NCBI GenBank assembly: GCA_002748755.1
Contig: PDTD01000017.1
Location: 36,747-100,746 of the forward strand
Reading direction: 5' to 3'
Source: Desulfobulbus propionicus
GTDB lineage: Bacteria; Desulfobacterota; Desulfobulbia; Desulfobulbales; Desulfobulbaceae
Length of the DNA stretch: 64,000 bases
A model generated the notes under the pieces. The model saw only the letters and a program-made list of their open reading frames with translations. It was not told the origin of the DNA and did no database searches. The translations under genes and the position numbers were made by a program. Within the stretch, counting starts at the first letter, position 1. The number at the start of each line of letters is the position of its first letter. Below, one piece after another: positions 46,191 through 56,345 of this stretch.

Positions 46191-46316
46191 CAGTGTTCCT
46201 CCTAGATAATTAAATGGTTAAATATATAACCGGTAAATAATTTTATTGTGCCCAACATATCGCTGTTGATGCAAACTAGAGCGACAATACTATATTGAAT
46301 GCTCATTCAGTAAACG

Positions 46317-46345
46317 AAGATAAACGGACACGATAGCTTTGTCAA
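46317..46345 (-). promoter_or_regulatory. Predicted sigma-70 promoter of dsrABD
   Basis: On the minus strand TTGACA (46345-46340) and TATCTT (46322-46317) are separated by 17 bases. It predicts a leader of about 120 bases ahead of dsrA. A perfect -35 fits strong constitutive expression. Confidence 0.7.
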
Positions 46346-46402
46346 CAAAAAACCGTAACCCGTTGTTGCACCAACAAAACATGCCTTCCACCTGCTCATA
46401 AA

Positions 46403-48013
46403 TTATCTGATTTTCGCCACTTTTAAGAGGACTTCTTCAATAGAACCAACCTCTTCCTTTGGTGCTGTTTTTACGGCATCTCCTCTCATATAATTGAGTA
46501 TATTCCTGGCCAGCACCTTGCCAAGCTGCACACCTTCCTGGTCAAAAGAATTAATGTTCCAGCAAAAACCCTGAAACGCTATCCGGTTCTCATAAATCGC
46601 CAGCAGGCTCCCCAGGGTCTTGGGGGTGAGGCGATCAGCAATAAGAACACTGTTTGGCCGGTTCCCGGAAAAACTGCGTACCAGATTGTCACTTTGCCTG
46701 CCTGTTGCAAGGGCAATGGATTGTGCCAGCATGTTTGCCAGTAGTTTCTGCTGCGAAGAGGTCTGCTCAACCACGGCATCCTCACCGTATTGGCTGGCCC
46801 GAAAACCGATAAACTCAGCCGGCACTATTTCCGTCCCCTGGTGCAACAGCTGATAAAATGCATGCTGACCGTTTGTTCCCGGTTCTCCCCAGATAACCGG
46901 CCCTGTCTGGTACCGAACCGGTGTGCCAGTACGGGTAACGGATTTGCCGTTGCTTTCCATGTCACACTGCTGCAGATGAGCCGGAAAACGCGATAAGGCC
47001 TGGCTGTAAGGCAACACGGCGCAGGTCGCATACCCCAGCAAATTATGGTTCCATATCCCCAGCATGGCCATGAGCAGAGGAATATTTTCTCGTATATCCG
47101 GGTTTTCCGATTCCCTGTCAATGCTTTCCGCCCCCTGCAGGATCTGCATAAAGCTCTCATATCCCAACAAAAAGCCAAGCGTCACCCCCCCAACCATGGA
47201 CGTGACAGAATATCGTCCGCCAATATAATCATACATAAAAAAGGAGGCCAGATACCGGGCAGGGTTATCCATGGGACTGCCCTTACCGGTTACAGCAAGC
47301 ATATGACGGGCAGGATCCAATCCTTTCGCCTCCAGTGCCTGCCGAACAAGAATTTCATTGGTCAGGGTTTCCAAAGTGGTGCCGCTTTTGGAGACCACAT
47401 TGATCAGTGTCCGTGACAGGTCCACCTTTCTTAACACCTCAGCAGCGTCATCGGGGTCCACATTGGCGATAAAATGTGCGCTCCTCCCGTTCAGCGCATA
47501 CGGCTGCAAAGCCATGGCCAGAGCCCTCGGCCCAAGGTCGGACCCGCCGATGCCCACCTGGATAATAGAGGTAAACGACTGCCCCTGTGCGTTCACCAGT
47601 TGCCGGTTTGCAATTTTCTGCAAAAATACCTGCAGTTTTTCCAACTCATCTCGCGCAGCCTGCGTCGCCTCGGGACAAAGAGGCGATACAGTAAAGATAT
47701 CTCGACAGGCTGTATGCAGCACCTGCCGTTGTTCACTCTCAAAGCCCTCAATATAATTCAGTACTTCCCCCCTCTTCATAGCTGCAAATTTATCCAGCAC
47801 CCCAGCCTGGTCAACCATCTGCTGCAGTGCGTCAAGCACCCGGTTATCAATCCTCTGGGTACCATAAAGCAAATCAAAGTCGGCAGAGGAACACACATAG
47901 CGGCTCAACCTCTGCTCAGAGAGTGCCCCCTCGCTGGTCAGATCAAAGGGGGTTTGTGCGAGTTCCTTTAAGAGCGCCAGGCTGGGTAATTGATCAAAGT
48001 CAGTAAACTGCAT
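46403..48013 (-). CDS. pgi: Glucose-6-phosphate isomerase
   Basis: 536 residues from the ATG at 48013, preceded by AGGAGG. Family motifs: G-G-S-D-L-G-P-R-A near residue 146, S-K-S-G-T-T-L-E-T near 205, G-G-R-Y-S-V-T near 261. Interconverts glucose and fructose 6-phosphates; with glgA it suggests glycogen or sugar storage. Ends 212 bases before dsrA. Confidence 0.95.
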   Translation of the reverse strand: MQFTDFDQLPSLALLKELAQTPFDLTSEGALSEQRLSRYVCSSADFDLLYGTQRIDNRVLDALQQMVDQAGVLDKFAAMKRGEVLNYIEGFESEQRQVLHTACRDIFTVSPLCPEATQAARDELEKLQVFLQKIANRQLVNAQGQSFTSIIQVGIGGSDLGPRALAMALQPYALNGRSAHFIANVDPDDAAEVLRKVDLSRTLINVVSKSGTTLETLTNEILVRQALEAKGLDPARHMLAVTGKGSPMDNPARYLASFFMYDYIGGRYSVTSMVGGVTLGFLLGYESFMQILQGAESIDRESENPDIRENIPLLMAMLGIWNHNLLGYATCAVLPYSQALSRFPAHLQQCDMESNGKSVTRTGTPVRYQTGPVIWGEPGTNGQHAFYQLLHQGTEIVPAEFIGFRASQYGEDAVVEQTSSQQKLLANMLAQSIALATGRQSDNLVRSFSGNRPNSVLIADRLTPKTLGSLLAIYENRIAFQGFCWNINSFDQEGVQLGKVLARNILNYMRGDAVKTAPKEEVGSIEEVLLKVAKIR

Positions 48014-48151
48014 GGGGTCCTCCTGCATCGTACATGATCATACCATTCCGAATCCGGGCAACTGCAATGGACACAGAGGTGCCTCTGTCCCAGATGGTTT
48101 CTGAACAATCAGACGAAAAGGTCACAGATTCAAAAAAAGAGAATTGCGAGG

Positions 48152-48826
48152 TCACATCTCGCCGCCCCCCGAGGCACGCGCTCGCATCATCGCTATCACC
48201 CCAGCATAATCTTCTTGGCTATAAACAGCTGACCCAGCAACAAAAATATTTGCTCCGGCAGCAGATGCCGCCCCTATGGTTGCAGGGCCTATACCGCCAT
48301 CAATTTCTATCCCCGCTTCCGGATTACACCCATCGAGCTTGACGCGAAGTTCCTCTATTTTCTTGAGCGTTGAGCCGATAAAAGTCTGGCCGCCAAAGCC
48401 TGGATTGACACTCATAAGCATAACCAGATCCAGCTCTTCCAAAACATAATCCAAAGTGGACAAAGAGGTTGCCGGATTCAGAACAGCACCGCTCTTTTTC
48501 CCCATTTCCCGGATGGCTGTCAAGGTCCGGTGCAGATGGGTACAGGCCTCGACGTGCACTGTGATCCAGTCGGCTCCCGCCTTGGCAAAGGCGGCGAGAT
48601 GTGCATCGGGATTGGTGATCATAAGATGCACGTCCAGGGGCAGCTTTGTGATCTGCCGCACCGCTTGGACCAGCAGCGGCCCCATGGTAATATTCGGTAC
48701 AAAGTGACCATCCATAACGTCAATATGGATAACATCAGCTCCAGCATCCTCCACAGCCCGAACTTCTTCACCAAGCCTGGAAAAATCTGCTGATAAGAGA
48801 GAAGGGGCGATCAGAATAGACTTCAT
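48152..48826 (-). CDS. rpe: Ribulose-phosphate 3-epimerase
   Basis: 224 residues from the ATG at 48826. TIM barrel with I-H-I-D-V-M-D-G-H-F-V-P-N near residues 34-46 and V-N-P-G-F-G-G-Q-T-F near 142-151. Pentose-phosphate pathway. Family length fits this start rather than the longer open frame. Confidence 0.95.
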   Translation of the reverse strand: MKSILIAPSLLSADFSRLGEEVRAVEDAGADVIHIDVMDGHFVPNITMGPLLVQAVRQITKLPLDVHLMITNPDAHLAAFAKAGADWITVHVEACTHLHRTLTAIREMGKKSGAVLNPATSLSTLDYVLEELDLVMLMSVNPGFGGQTFIGSTLKKIEELRVKLDGCNPEAGIEIDGGIGPATIGAASAAGANIFVAGSAVYSQEDYAGVIAMMRARASGGGEM

Positions 48827-48986
48827 CTTTATGCATTCCTTTGGCTCATGATCAATATATAACCCAGTGGTACTCCCCTGTTTTTTCAAAAAAAGGGCAT
48901 TTATGGGAAAAAAAATCAGCAAACAACCCTAATCCTTCAGGATGTAAGCCCGAACTGTTTTTCAAAAAGAATCACCGATCACGGGC

Positions 48987-49211
48987 TCACCCAGATTTTT
49001 CATCCGCTCAAGCGGTACCAGGTTCGGGAGTTTTTGCCACTTTATTATACTCTGATAAATCTGTGACCAAAATACTACCGAAGATGGTATCGCATGGGCT
49101 GAGCTTTGGTGGACAATTTGTCAAAATGTGAGCCCCCTCACGGCCTCACATGCATTTGTTTCTATGTATTTTTCTCAAACAAGACAAAATGTTCATGGGA
49201 AATTCGGGCTA
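48987..49211 (+). repeat. MITE-like dispersed repeat, copy K (225 bp)
   Basis: It starts TCACCCAGATTTTTCATCC and ends GGGAAATTCGGGCTA. The terminal CTA gives the TAG stop codon of dprA on the minus strand. Interior shows CAAAATACTACCGAAGATGG and the CTCAAACAAGACAAAATG right-hand segment. Confidence 0.85.
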
Positions 49212-50339
49212 GGCAGTGTCAATACGCTCGTATATCTGACCGGGCAGTTGGCGGATAGCCCCTGCAAGCTCCAGCTCCAGTAACAAGCCGGGGATATCCC
49301 GTGCAGAGAAGCCACTCAATCGCCCTAAGGCATCAATAGATAAAGGATAGGGCTCCACATAGGACAGCAATTCCTGCGCCCGGGTACTCAAAAGCAGGCT
49401 ATCGGTCCCCTCTTCATGCGAAGGTTCTGCCGGGCTCTCCGATCCCAGCCCGCCGAAACCTAATCGCAGTTCCTGGAGCACATCCTCGGCATTCTGAACC
49501 AAATACGCCCCAGCCTGAATAAGGCGATGACATCCCTGACTTTTCAAGGAATCAACCCGTCCCGGCACGGCAAAAACTTCTCTACCCTGGTCCAGAGCCA
49601 GCCGAGCCGTGATCAGAGAACCTGATTTTTCACTGGCCTCCACCACCACTGTCCCCCTGGACATGCCGCTGATTATTCTGTTTCGCATTGGAAAATGAAA
49701 TCTCTCCGGCGCACTACCCAACGAAAACTCGGAGAGTAACGCTCCTTTTTCCCGTATATGCGCGTAGAGTTGTCCATGATTTTTGGGATACACAACATCA
49801 ATTCCGCACCCAAAAACACAGATGGTTTCTCCTCCGCCAGCAAGAGCTCCCGTATGTGCCGAGGCATCTATGCCATGCGCACCACCGGAAACCACACAGA
49901 CGCCCTGCCGTGCCAGATCTCGTCCAAAAGCTTCTCCCTGACGTTTGCCATAGGATGTCGCAGTCCTGGAACCCACTATAGCCACCCTTGGCCGTTTGAA
50001 GCAGGCGACCTCTCCTGCTCCGTACAACAGGACAGGAGGATCTGCAATGTTTTTCAACTCTTCAGGATACAGAGGACAGCACTGCGCCAGAAGAAAAAAA
50101 TGGTTGCGTTCAAGCACATCCAATTCACGCTTGGCCCTTTCCAGTGCCTGCTTTTGATTGTTTCGGTCACGAATCACGGTCTGTGTCCTGGAACCGAGAA
50201 TGGGATCTACCGTGTCATCTGCCGCAAGAATTGCTTCGGGGGAACCGTATTGTTTGATCAGACGGTTTTGCAGTGCACACCCCACTCCTTCCAGGAAACT
50301 CAGGGTAAGCCAATCAATGGCTCGGGAACATATATGCAC
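49209..50339 (-). CDS. dprA: DNA-processing protein DprA
   Basis: About 376 residues from a GTG at 50339 with AAGG six bases upstream; a longer frame reaches 50408. N-terminal SAM/HhH-like segment (W-L-T-L-S-F-L-E-G-V-G), then the Rossmann core V-A-I-V-G-S-R-T-A-T, S-G-G-A-H-G-I-D-A-S-A-H and F-G-C-G-I-D-V-V-Y-P, and a C-terminal winged helix. It loads RecA on incoming single-stranded DNA during transformation. Flanked on both sides by repeat copies K and L; copy K donates the stop codon. Confidence 0.93.
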   Translation of the reverse strand: MHICSRAIDWLTLSFLEGVGCALQNRLIKQYGSPEAILAADDTVDPILGSRTQTVIRDRNNQKQALERAKRELDVLERNHFFLLAQCCPLYPEELKNIADPPVLLYGAGEVACFKRPRVAIVGSRTATSYGKRQGEAFGRDLARQGVCVVSGGAHGIDASAHTGALAGGGETICVFGCGIDVVYPKNHGQLYAHIREKGALLSEFSLGSAPERFHFPMRNRIISGMSRGTVVVEASEKSGSLITARLALDQGREVFAVPGRVDSLKSQGCHRLIQAGAYLVQNAEDVLQELRLGFGGLGSESPAEPSHEEGTDSLLLSTRAQELLSYVEPYPLSIDALGRLSGFSARDIPGLLLELELAGAIRQLPGQIYERIDTA

Positions 50340-50412
50340 AGCGTACCTTATGCAGAGTTTTATGCAGAATATTGAGCGGTGTTGATTGAGTGTCTGCACC
50401 ACAGACAACTGC

Positions 50413-50594
50413 TAGCCCGGATCACTTAGGAACATTTGGTCTCACCAAAAAAAAAGAGAGCAAACAGATACACGGGATATCCGTGAGCAGGATCAAATTT
50501 GGACAAAATGTCCACCAAACAACCTCGGTGCGCCTCTTTTTGGCTGCATTATGCCTACAAGAGGTCAACCTCCATCCCCTCCTATAGGCCCGTC
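50413..50594 (-). repeat. MITE-like dispersed repeat, copy L (minus orientation, left part decayed)
   Basis: Begins TAGCCCGGATCACTTAGG. Read on the minus strand, TTTGGTGGACATTTTGTCCA and the terminal ATCCGGGCTA agree well with copy K; the distal part (near 50540-50594) is degenerate. It lies 74 bases upstream of the dprA GTG. Confidence 0.7.
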
Positions 50595-50642
50595 CTCAAA
50601 TTAAATAAAAGAATAACCGTCTAAGCAGATGAAAACGCAAGG

Positions 50643-52274
50643 CTAATCGGTCATGAATGCTTCCAGGTCCTCACTACGGGAGGGGTGTCTGAGTTTTTTA
50701 ATGGCCTGGGCCTCAATTTGGCGGATACGCTCTCTGGTCACCGAAAAACATTGTCCTACTTCTTCCAGGGTATGATCACAGGCGATCTCAATACCATAGC
50801 GCATGCGCAGCACCTTCTCTTCCCTTGGGGTGAGAGATCCCATGACCCTGCACAGACAGCGCTTAAGGCTTTCAGTTATAGAATTCTCCTGGGGATCGGG
50901 GTGGGCATGGTCTTCTATAAAATCACTGAGCATGGCATCTTCTTCTTCACTAACCGGCGCATCCAGAGAAATAGCATCTTTGGCTGTTTTCAGGGCGATA
51001 TGCACCTTTTCAACATCAGTACCGAGTTGCTCCGCCATCTCTTCAGGGGTGGGCTCTCTGCTTTCCAGCCTCTGGAAATCCTTGGAAAAACGCAGCAACC
51101 TGTTGATGGTCTCTATCATATGCACCGGCAGACGAATGGTCCTGCCCTGGTCGGCAATCCCCCTGGTTACTGCCTGCCTGATCCACCAGGTAGCATAGGT
51201 TGAAAATTTATAGCCGCGTTGATAATCATACTTTTCCACAGCCTTCATTAGACCAATATTGCCTTCCTGGATAAGATCGGGCAACTGCATGCCACGATTA
51301 AGAAACTTTTTGGCCACAGAAATCACCAAGCGTAAATTGGCTCGCACCAATGACTCCTTGGCTTGCTTGGCCATCTCAAGCCCCAGCTCAATTTCTTGCT
51401 GGATTTCCATAAATGCGGACCAGCTTACCCCTATAGTTTCTGCCAGTTCCAATGTGATATGCCGCTCTATTTCAGCAGGGCTGATTTCTCCGTCCTGCCC
51501 CTTACTGATTTGCTCACGTCGTACGGTAAGCAACTCTCTTTGCTGCGCAACCACTCTGACTTTAGTAAACTTCTTACTCAATTCCTTAACAGCATCGGCG
51601 ACCGAAAGGATGCCCTTAGAACAGAGTCGGTGCTCATGGAACAAATTGGATATTTGCCACCCAACCTGAAGGATTTCCTCCACTATCTTTTCCTCTGCCT
51701 GTTCATCACCGGACTGTTTTTTCAGCTCTGTAAACAAATCACGGCGCCTGGCGTCAAGGGCGTTCGCCTCCTCAATTTTATCAAGAAGAGAATCGCGAAC
51801 CTTGTTCAAAATCTTGTCGTCATTATCTGAAACACCCCGAACAACAGTGTTAATCCGCGTACTCCCACGGAGAATGTTTTCTGCAAGATCGTTGAGAGCG
51901 GTTATTCCAAGGGTCAAGCGTAACACAGCATATTGTATTCTGGCTTCACTTTCTTCCACCATCTTGGCTAGCTCTATCTCCTCTTCATGACTGAGTAATT
52001 TCTGGCTACCCATTTCTCGGAGGTAGATATTCATCGGGTCCTGGTTCGTCCCCATACTACGCCTGTCTGTGCGACGTCTGTCACCTCCCGATCGTCTATC
52101 TAATTGCGTACGTCTCTCTTTATCGAATTGACCGTTGATCTGCTGAACGAAAGCCGCTCCGATGACACTTTCTTCTGTATGCATATCAGCAGCTTCAAAT
52201 TCTTCTCGTTCATCTTCAGCTACGAATCCATTCAACGTGACATCTTCGTCCAACTGCTGCTCTCTTTTATTCAT
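50643..52274 (-). CDS. rpoD: Primary sigma factor RpoD (sigma-70)
   Basis: 543 residues from ATG 52274 (GGAGAG upstream). Short acidic N-terminus, then an Arg-rich [13 protein letters not shown] stretch, region 1.2 with [10 protein letters not shown], region 2 with [13 protein letters not shown] and [10 protein letters not shown], and region 4 [10 protein letters not shown]. Main housekeeping sigma factor. Downstream of dnaG as in many bacteria. Confidence 0.96.
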   Translation of the reverse strand: MNKREQQLDEDVTLNGFVAEDEREEFEAADMHTEESVIGAAFVQQINGQFDKERRTQLDRRSGGDRRRTDRRSMGTNQDPMNIYLREMGSQKLLSHEEEIELAKMVEESEARIQYAVLRLTLGITALNDLAENILRGSTRINTVVRGVSDNDDKILNKVRDSLLDKIEEANALDARRRDLFTELKKQSGDEQAEEKIVEEILQVGWQISNLFHEHRLCSKGILSVADAVKELSKKFTKVRVVAQQRELLTVRREQISKGQDGEISPAEIERHITLELAETIGVSWSAFMEIQQEIELGLEMAKQAKESLVRANLRLVISVAKKFLNRGMQLPDLIQEGNIGLMKAVEKYDYQRGYKFSTYATWWIRQAVTRGIADQGRTIRLPVHMIETINRLLRFSKDFQRLESREPTPEEMAEQLGTDVEKVHIALKTAKDAISLDAPVSEEEDAMLSDFIEDHAHPDPQENSITESLKRCLCRVMGSLTPREEKVLRMRYGIEIACDHTLEEVGQCFSVTRERIRQIEAQAIKKLRHPSRSEDLEAFMTD

Positions 52275-52497
52275 TCTAGCTCTCCAGGATAGTAGCCCAC
52301 AAAATGAGAGATAACTGCCGGCGCCATCTCCAGACACCTAAAAAAACGTTGAAACAGCATCATAAACCCAATTGACGGGTCCTGTATACCAGATCCAAAA
52401 CACATCCTTTCGCCATCTATCCCCTCAAAACGCTTTCTTGCAACGACTCCTCCAGTATGGAGGTTACCAGCATTACACATTTTTTCAATAAGTTATC

Positions 52498-54285
52498 TTA
52501 ATAACCCTTTCTTTTTTTACCAATGAGCATTTTTTTTTGCAGCAACTCCATCAACAGAGCTTGGTCGCCAGCTCTTTCTGCTGCATCAATCCGTTCCTGC
52601 AATATTTTTTCATTGTTCTGGGCATTGACATCCTCTATCCACCGTAACAGTTCAACCCGCATGCTTTCTACGAGACCGCTTTCGTCTTCACCCTCTACCT
52701 GTACAAGGCCATGTGTCAATAATTCGACAACATGCTCACGCACCGTATCATCCTCGGTCAAATCAAGTATCTTTTCAGGTTCTTCTGCCCCACTTAAACA
52801 AAACTCATTAATTAGATGCAAAATACGGACCGACAACTCATCCTTTACCACTGACGCCAGGCCGGCAGCAGCCATTTCCTGATACGAATCTGGATGCAAA
52901 AGAAGAAACTCAAACAATTGACGTAGCTTTTTAGGTAATCGGCCTACAACTGCCTCCTGCCCCTTACTCTGCTTCCTAGGCAGGGCCATGGTTTTTCCGT
53001 CCTGCAACAACGAAAGATCAATCCCTAACTGGGCCCCAAAATGAGTGGCCATCAAAGCGTACTGTGCCGGATTTTTTGCTTCCCGCAACAGCGGCTTAAG
53101 TTTTTCCATGATTCTGTTCTTACCCAGTAAGGTCAGGCCATGTTCTTGCACCAGGGTGTCAAAAACAAACTCCGCAAGCGGCTGAGCCTCCTCAATACAC
53201 TGCTCTATTCCCGATGCACCTTTCTCCCGCACAAAACTATCAGGATCATGATTTTCCGGTAACATAGCCACCTTGCACTCCAAATTCTCAGCCAAAAAAT
53301 AGGGAACACTTCGCATGGCCGCTTGCAACCCTGCAGTATCACCATCAAACAACAACACCGCCTGATCGCAATAATTGCGCATCTGCCGAACATGATGGGG
53401 CGTCAGAGAAGTTCCCAGGGGCGCGACCGCATTATCTACCCCATGGACAGCCAGCATCAAAAGGTCAAAATTTCCTTCAACAACGATTGCGGTCCGTTTT
53501 GCACGAATGGCTTCCCGATGCTGATAGAGCCCAAATAACAGTCGACTTTTTTCGAAAATCGGACTTTCTGGAGAGTTCATATACTTGGGCTTTCCGTCTC
53601 CCAGAATTCTTCCGCCAAAGGCCACCACCCGACCGCTCATATCCAAGATGGGAAACATGATCCGTGAACGAAAACGATCATAATGTCCGCCCCGTTCCCT
53701 CTTGACAGCCAAACCAGCTTGCTCGATCACTTCCATGGACAATTGTTTTCTCCGCAAAGCGCGAGTCTGGAAAGACCAGCCTACTGCCTTGGGCGATGGA
53801 GCCAGGCCTAATCTGTACCGTCGGACAAACGCATCAGGAACCCCCCGCTGTTTTAGGTAAGTGCGGGCTTCGACAGACTCCTGACCCCGAACCAGGCACT
53901 GTTCATACAAGCGGGCAGCCTCTTCACAGGTCTGGTACAGTCTCTCCCGCATTCGGAGACGTTTTTTTTCCTGATCGCTCATTCGACGCTCAGGCAACTC
54001 TATATGGTACCTTTGGGCCAGCATCTTGAGCGCTTCAGGAAAATCGCAGTGATGATGCTTCATGACAAAGGAGAAGACATCACCTGAGGCGCCACAACCA
54101 AAACAGTAGAAAAATTGTTCCTGAGGGTTAACGGAAAAAGACGGTGTTTTTTCATTATGAAACGGACATAACCCTTGATACCTGTTTCCCACTTTACGCA
54201 GGTCGATACATGCACCAATGACCTCAACTATATCAGCAGCTTCCCTGACCTGATTTTTAACCTGCTCGCGTCCCCCGCCTTCCAT
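52498..54285 (-). CDS. dnaG: DNA primase DnaG
   Basis: 595 residues. N-terminal CHC2 zinc finger (C-P-F-H-N-E-K-T-P-S-F and F-Y-C-F-G-C-G), TOPRIM core with V-V-E-G-N-F-D-L-L and L-L-F-D-G-D-T-A-G, and a C-terminal DnaB-interaction domain. Synthesises RNA primers. Forms the classic dnaG-rpoD pair, 223 bases apart. Confidence 0.95.
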   Translation of the reverse strand: MEGGGREQVKNQVREAADIVEVIGACIDLRKVGNRYQGLCPFHNEKTPSFSVNPQEQFFYCFGCGASGDVFSFVMKHHHCDFPEALKMLAQRYHIELPERRMSDQEKKRLRMRERLYQTCEEAARLYEQCLVRGQESVEARTYLKQRGVPDAFVRRYRLGLAPSPKAVGWSFQTRALRRKQLSMEVIEQAGLAVKRERGGHYDRFRSRIMFPILDMSGRVVAFGGRILGDGKPKYMNSPESPIFEKSRLLFGLYQHREAIRAKRTAIVVEGNFDLLMLAVHGVDNAVAPLGTSLTPHHVRQMRNYCDQAVLLFDGDTAGLQAAMRSVPYFLAENLECKVAMLPENHDPDSFVREKGASGIEQCIEEAQPLAEFVFDTLVQEHGLTLLGKNRIMEKLKPLLREAKNPAQYALMATHFGAQLGIDLSLLQDGKTMALPRKQSKGQEAVVGRLPKKLRQLFEFLLLHPDSYQEMAAAGLASVVKDELSVRILHLINEFCLSGAEEPEKILDLTEDDTVREHVVELLTHGLVQVEGEDESGLVESMRVELLRWIEDVNAQNNEKILQERIDAAERAGDQALLMELLQKKMLIGKKRKGY

Positions 54286-54608
54286 TCGATCGTGATCCCT
54301 CTCTTATTTTATTGGTAATTACGTTCCGGTTACGGTACAGTATCACAAAAAAAAATTACGCATACTGCAACAGGAATCAACACAACAACATCAAACAGTT
54401 ACCTTTCCTGTGAGCGGTTGCGATTTCACAGATGGCGATGACATCCTTCGAAACACCATACTTAGTCAATTTAGTGCAGTACATGTTCCAAGCACAACTC
54501 TTCCTTTGCCAACAGTCCACCTGTGCCACTGTACCCGGAGCCACGTTAGCGCTGCCAAAAGCGCTCGCCAGCGGCGTAGAATCTGTACGTACCGCCTGAC
54601 GGATAAAG
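54286..54608. other. Intergenic region upstream of dnaG
   Basis: 323 bases between the divergent dnaG and the unknown gene at 54609. It must contain both promoters; no clear consensus sites, hairpins or RNA genes were seen. Confidence 0.5.
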
Positions 54609-55373
54609 ATGCCCCATGCTATAAACCACATCCTGACTCTGGAAGTGAGAAAGGAAATCGCTGAGCGTTACTTCGGACTACGCAAAACCATTGAAGAAGA
54701 TATCCAACGCTACAACGAACAACTCAAGGCAGCATTGAACGCCATGGAAATGACCGTAGGTATGACGCTCATTCGCATTTACATTCTCCTACAACACACC
54801 AAAATTATAAAAGAATTCAATCAGCTGATCGGCCTAAACGATGATCTTTTTTTTGATCCCTATCTGGTAGAATCGGCCACCATACGCAGGCGACTCTTCA
54901 ACGGCACTGACCAGACACGGGGGAGAGGGATTACTAAAAAACAAAAGTTCACCAATCTCCTATACACCCTCTACCAACAATTACTCCAGGCCGTTGAAGA
55001 ATATCGACGCGTCCGGCAGCACCTTATGCAAGAGGAAGAAACCATTGCTGAAGAAATAAAAATGTTTCACCGAAACAACGACCTGTCGGCTATTATAGGG
55101 TTTCTTCGCCATCTTGACAGCGACCCCATTCACACAGGGTACATGGCGGGTGACCTTATGAAGGCAAGGGACAAAAAACTTGCTGAAAAAATGTATGTAC
55201 AGCCCCCCCTGCAAGCTGAAAAAGTCCTTCCTCCCATTCCGGCAATGCCACCTTGTAAAGAAGTGAAAAAACTTCTTGCCCAGCTCGCGAAAAATGCTTT
55301 TACTCTCACAGGCCGTACCCATGTGGGATACCTTTTTAAAGACCTTGATATGCAACGGACAGACTGCCTATGA
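54609..55373 (+). CDS. Helical protein of unknown function, coupled to a Ca2+/Na+ antiporter
   Basis: 254 residues, largely helical and charged, no signal peptide or membrane segment (Y-F-G-L-R-K-T-I-E-E-D-I and E-E-E-T-I-A-E-E-I-K segments). C-terminal V-L-P-P-I-P-A-M-P-P is Pro rich. No family recognised. Its last codons overlap the antiporter start by four bases (ATGA), so the two are co-translated and may act together. Confidence 0.7.
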   Translation: MPHAINHILTLEVRKEIAERYFGLRKTIEEDIQRYNEQLKAALNAMEMTVGMTLIRIYILLQHTKIIKEFNQLIGLNDDLFFDPYLVESATIRRRLFNGTDQTRGRGITKKQKFTNLLYTLYQQLLQAVEEYRRVRQHLMQEEETIAEEIKMFHRNNDLSAIIGFLRHLDSDPIHTGYMAGDLMKARDKKLAEKMYVQPPLQAEKVLPPIPAMPPCKEVKKLLAQLAKNAFTLTGRTHVGYLFKDLDMQRTDCL

Positions 55374-56311
55374 CTTCTTCTGCTCTAGCTTGCGGCTCTG
55401 TTATTCTGGGTCTGTCCCTTCTTGTTGCCGGTGGAGAAAGCCTGGTTCGCGGCGCTGCAGACCTTGCTAAGGGAGTTGGCGTAACCGCCTTTGTCGTCGG
55501 CCTGACTGTGGTTGCTTTCGGAACCTCTGTGCCCGAGCTTTTTATTAGCCTTACGGCTTCACTCCAAGGACACGCTGACATTATGATCGGCAATGTGGTG
55601 GGCAGCAACATCGCTAATGTTGGACTTATCCTCGGCTGCTGCGCCCTGTTTGCGCCCCTGAGACTACCCCTCAGGGAGGTATGGAACGAACTCCTCATCG
55701 TCGTGGGAGCAAGCGTAATGCTTATGTTCTGCAGTGGCTATGGACTCTTCCCACGCATAGTGGGCGTTTTTTTCACCTTGGTTATCACAGGGTATACCGT
55801 ACTTGTCTACCTGCATGCAAAAAAGAGCCACCAACAATCCGATGGGGGTACCCTGTCGCTCACCGCAAAAGGCCTTTTCCTTCTCTTATTCATGATCGTT
55901 CTAGGGCTTGGACTACTAGCTGTTGGTTCACACTTTTTTATTAACGGAGCAATCACCCTGGCCCGCCTCCTTGGTGTCAGTGAACTCATCATAGGTCTAA
56001 CCCTGGCGGCCGTGGGAACTTCTCTACCGGAACTCGCTTCCTCCCTGGCTGCCCTGCGTCATGGCGAGACAGGCATGCTCATCGGCAATGTGGTAGGTTC
56101 CAACATGTTCAACCTGCTCATGGTCCTCGGAGTTACGAGTGTTATCAAACCTTTTGCAATTGATCCTAGCCTACTGCAAAGAGATTTACCAGTCATGCTA
56201 GGCTTTACCCTTATTCTCATTCCTCTATTGCTCAGAGATGGCACGACCAAGAGGTGGCAGGGATTTCTCCTGTTCTGCGGATATGCCGGATACTGTTTCA
56301 GCCTGATGTAG
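55370..56311 (+). CDS. Calcium/sodium antiporter (CaCA family, YrbG-like)
   Basis: 313 residues with about ten membrane helices. Two alpha-repeats carry the family motif: G-T-S-V-P-E-L-F-I-S near residue 48 and G-T-S-L-P-E-L-A-S-S near 216, each with its ion-binding Glu, plus G-N-V-V-G-S-N after each. Inner membrane. The stop TAG is also the start of repeat copy J. Confidence 0.93.
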   Translation: MTSSALACGSVILGLSLLVAGGESLVRGAADLAKGVGVTAFVVGLTVVAFGTSVPELFISLTASLQGHADIMIGNVVGSNIANVGLILGCCALFAPLRLPLREVWNELLIVVGASVMLMFCSGYGLFPRIVGVFFTLVITGYTVLVYLHAKKSHQQSDGGTLSLTAKGLFLLLFMIVLGLGLLAVGSHFFINGAITLARLLGVSELIIGLTLAAVGTSLPELASSLAALRHGETGMLIGNVVGSNMFNLLMVLGVTSVIKPFAIDPSLLQRDLPVMLGFTLILIPLLLRDGTTKRWQGFLLFCGYAGYCFSLM

Positions 56312-56345
56312 CCCGAACTCCTCATACACATTTTCAGGCCATAGC
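56309..56345 (-). repeat. MITE-like dispersed repeat, copy J (one terminus only)
   Basis: TAGCCCGAACTCCTCATACA resembles the start of copies H and I. The TAG is the stop codon of the antiporter gene. The opposite end was not found, so this is a remnant; orientation is uncertain. Confidence 0.5.

Noticed and set aside
28316-49131. A peptide (F-S-S-x-Q ... L-P-K-M-V) recurring in open frames at several places
   Set aside because: It is the translation of the dispersed repeat in one frame; frames are broken by indels in other copies, so it reflects DNA repetition, not a protein family.
52271-52480. 69-codon minus frame ending in ATGA overlap with rpoD
   Set aside because: The overlap looks like coupling, but the composition is not protein-like and rpoD has its own good Shine-Dalgarno.
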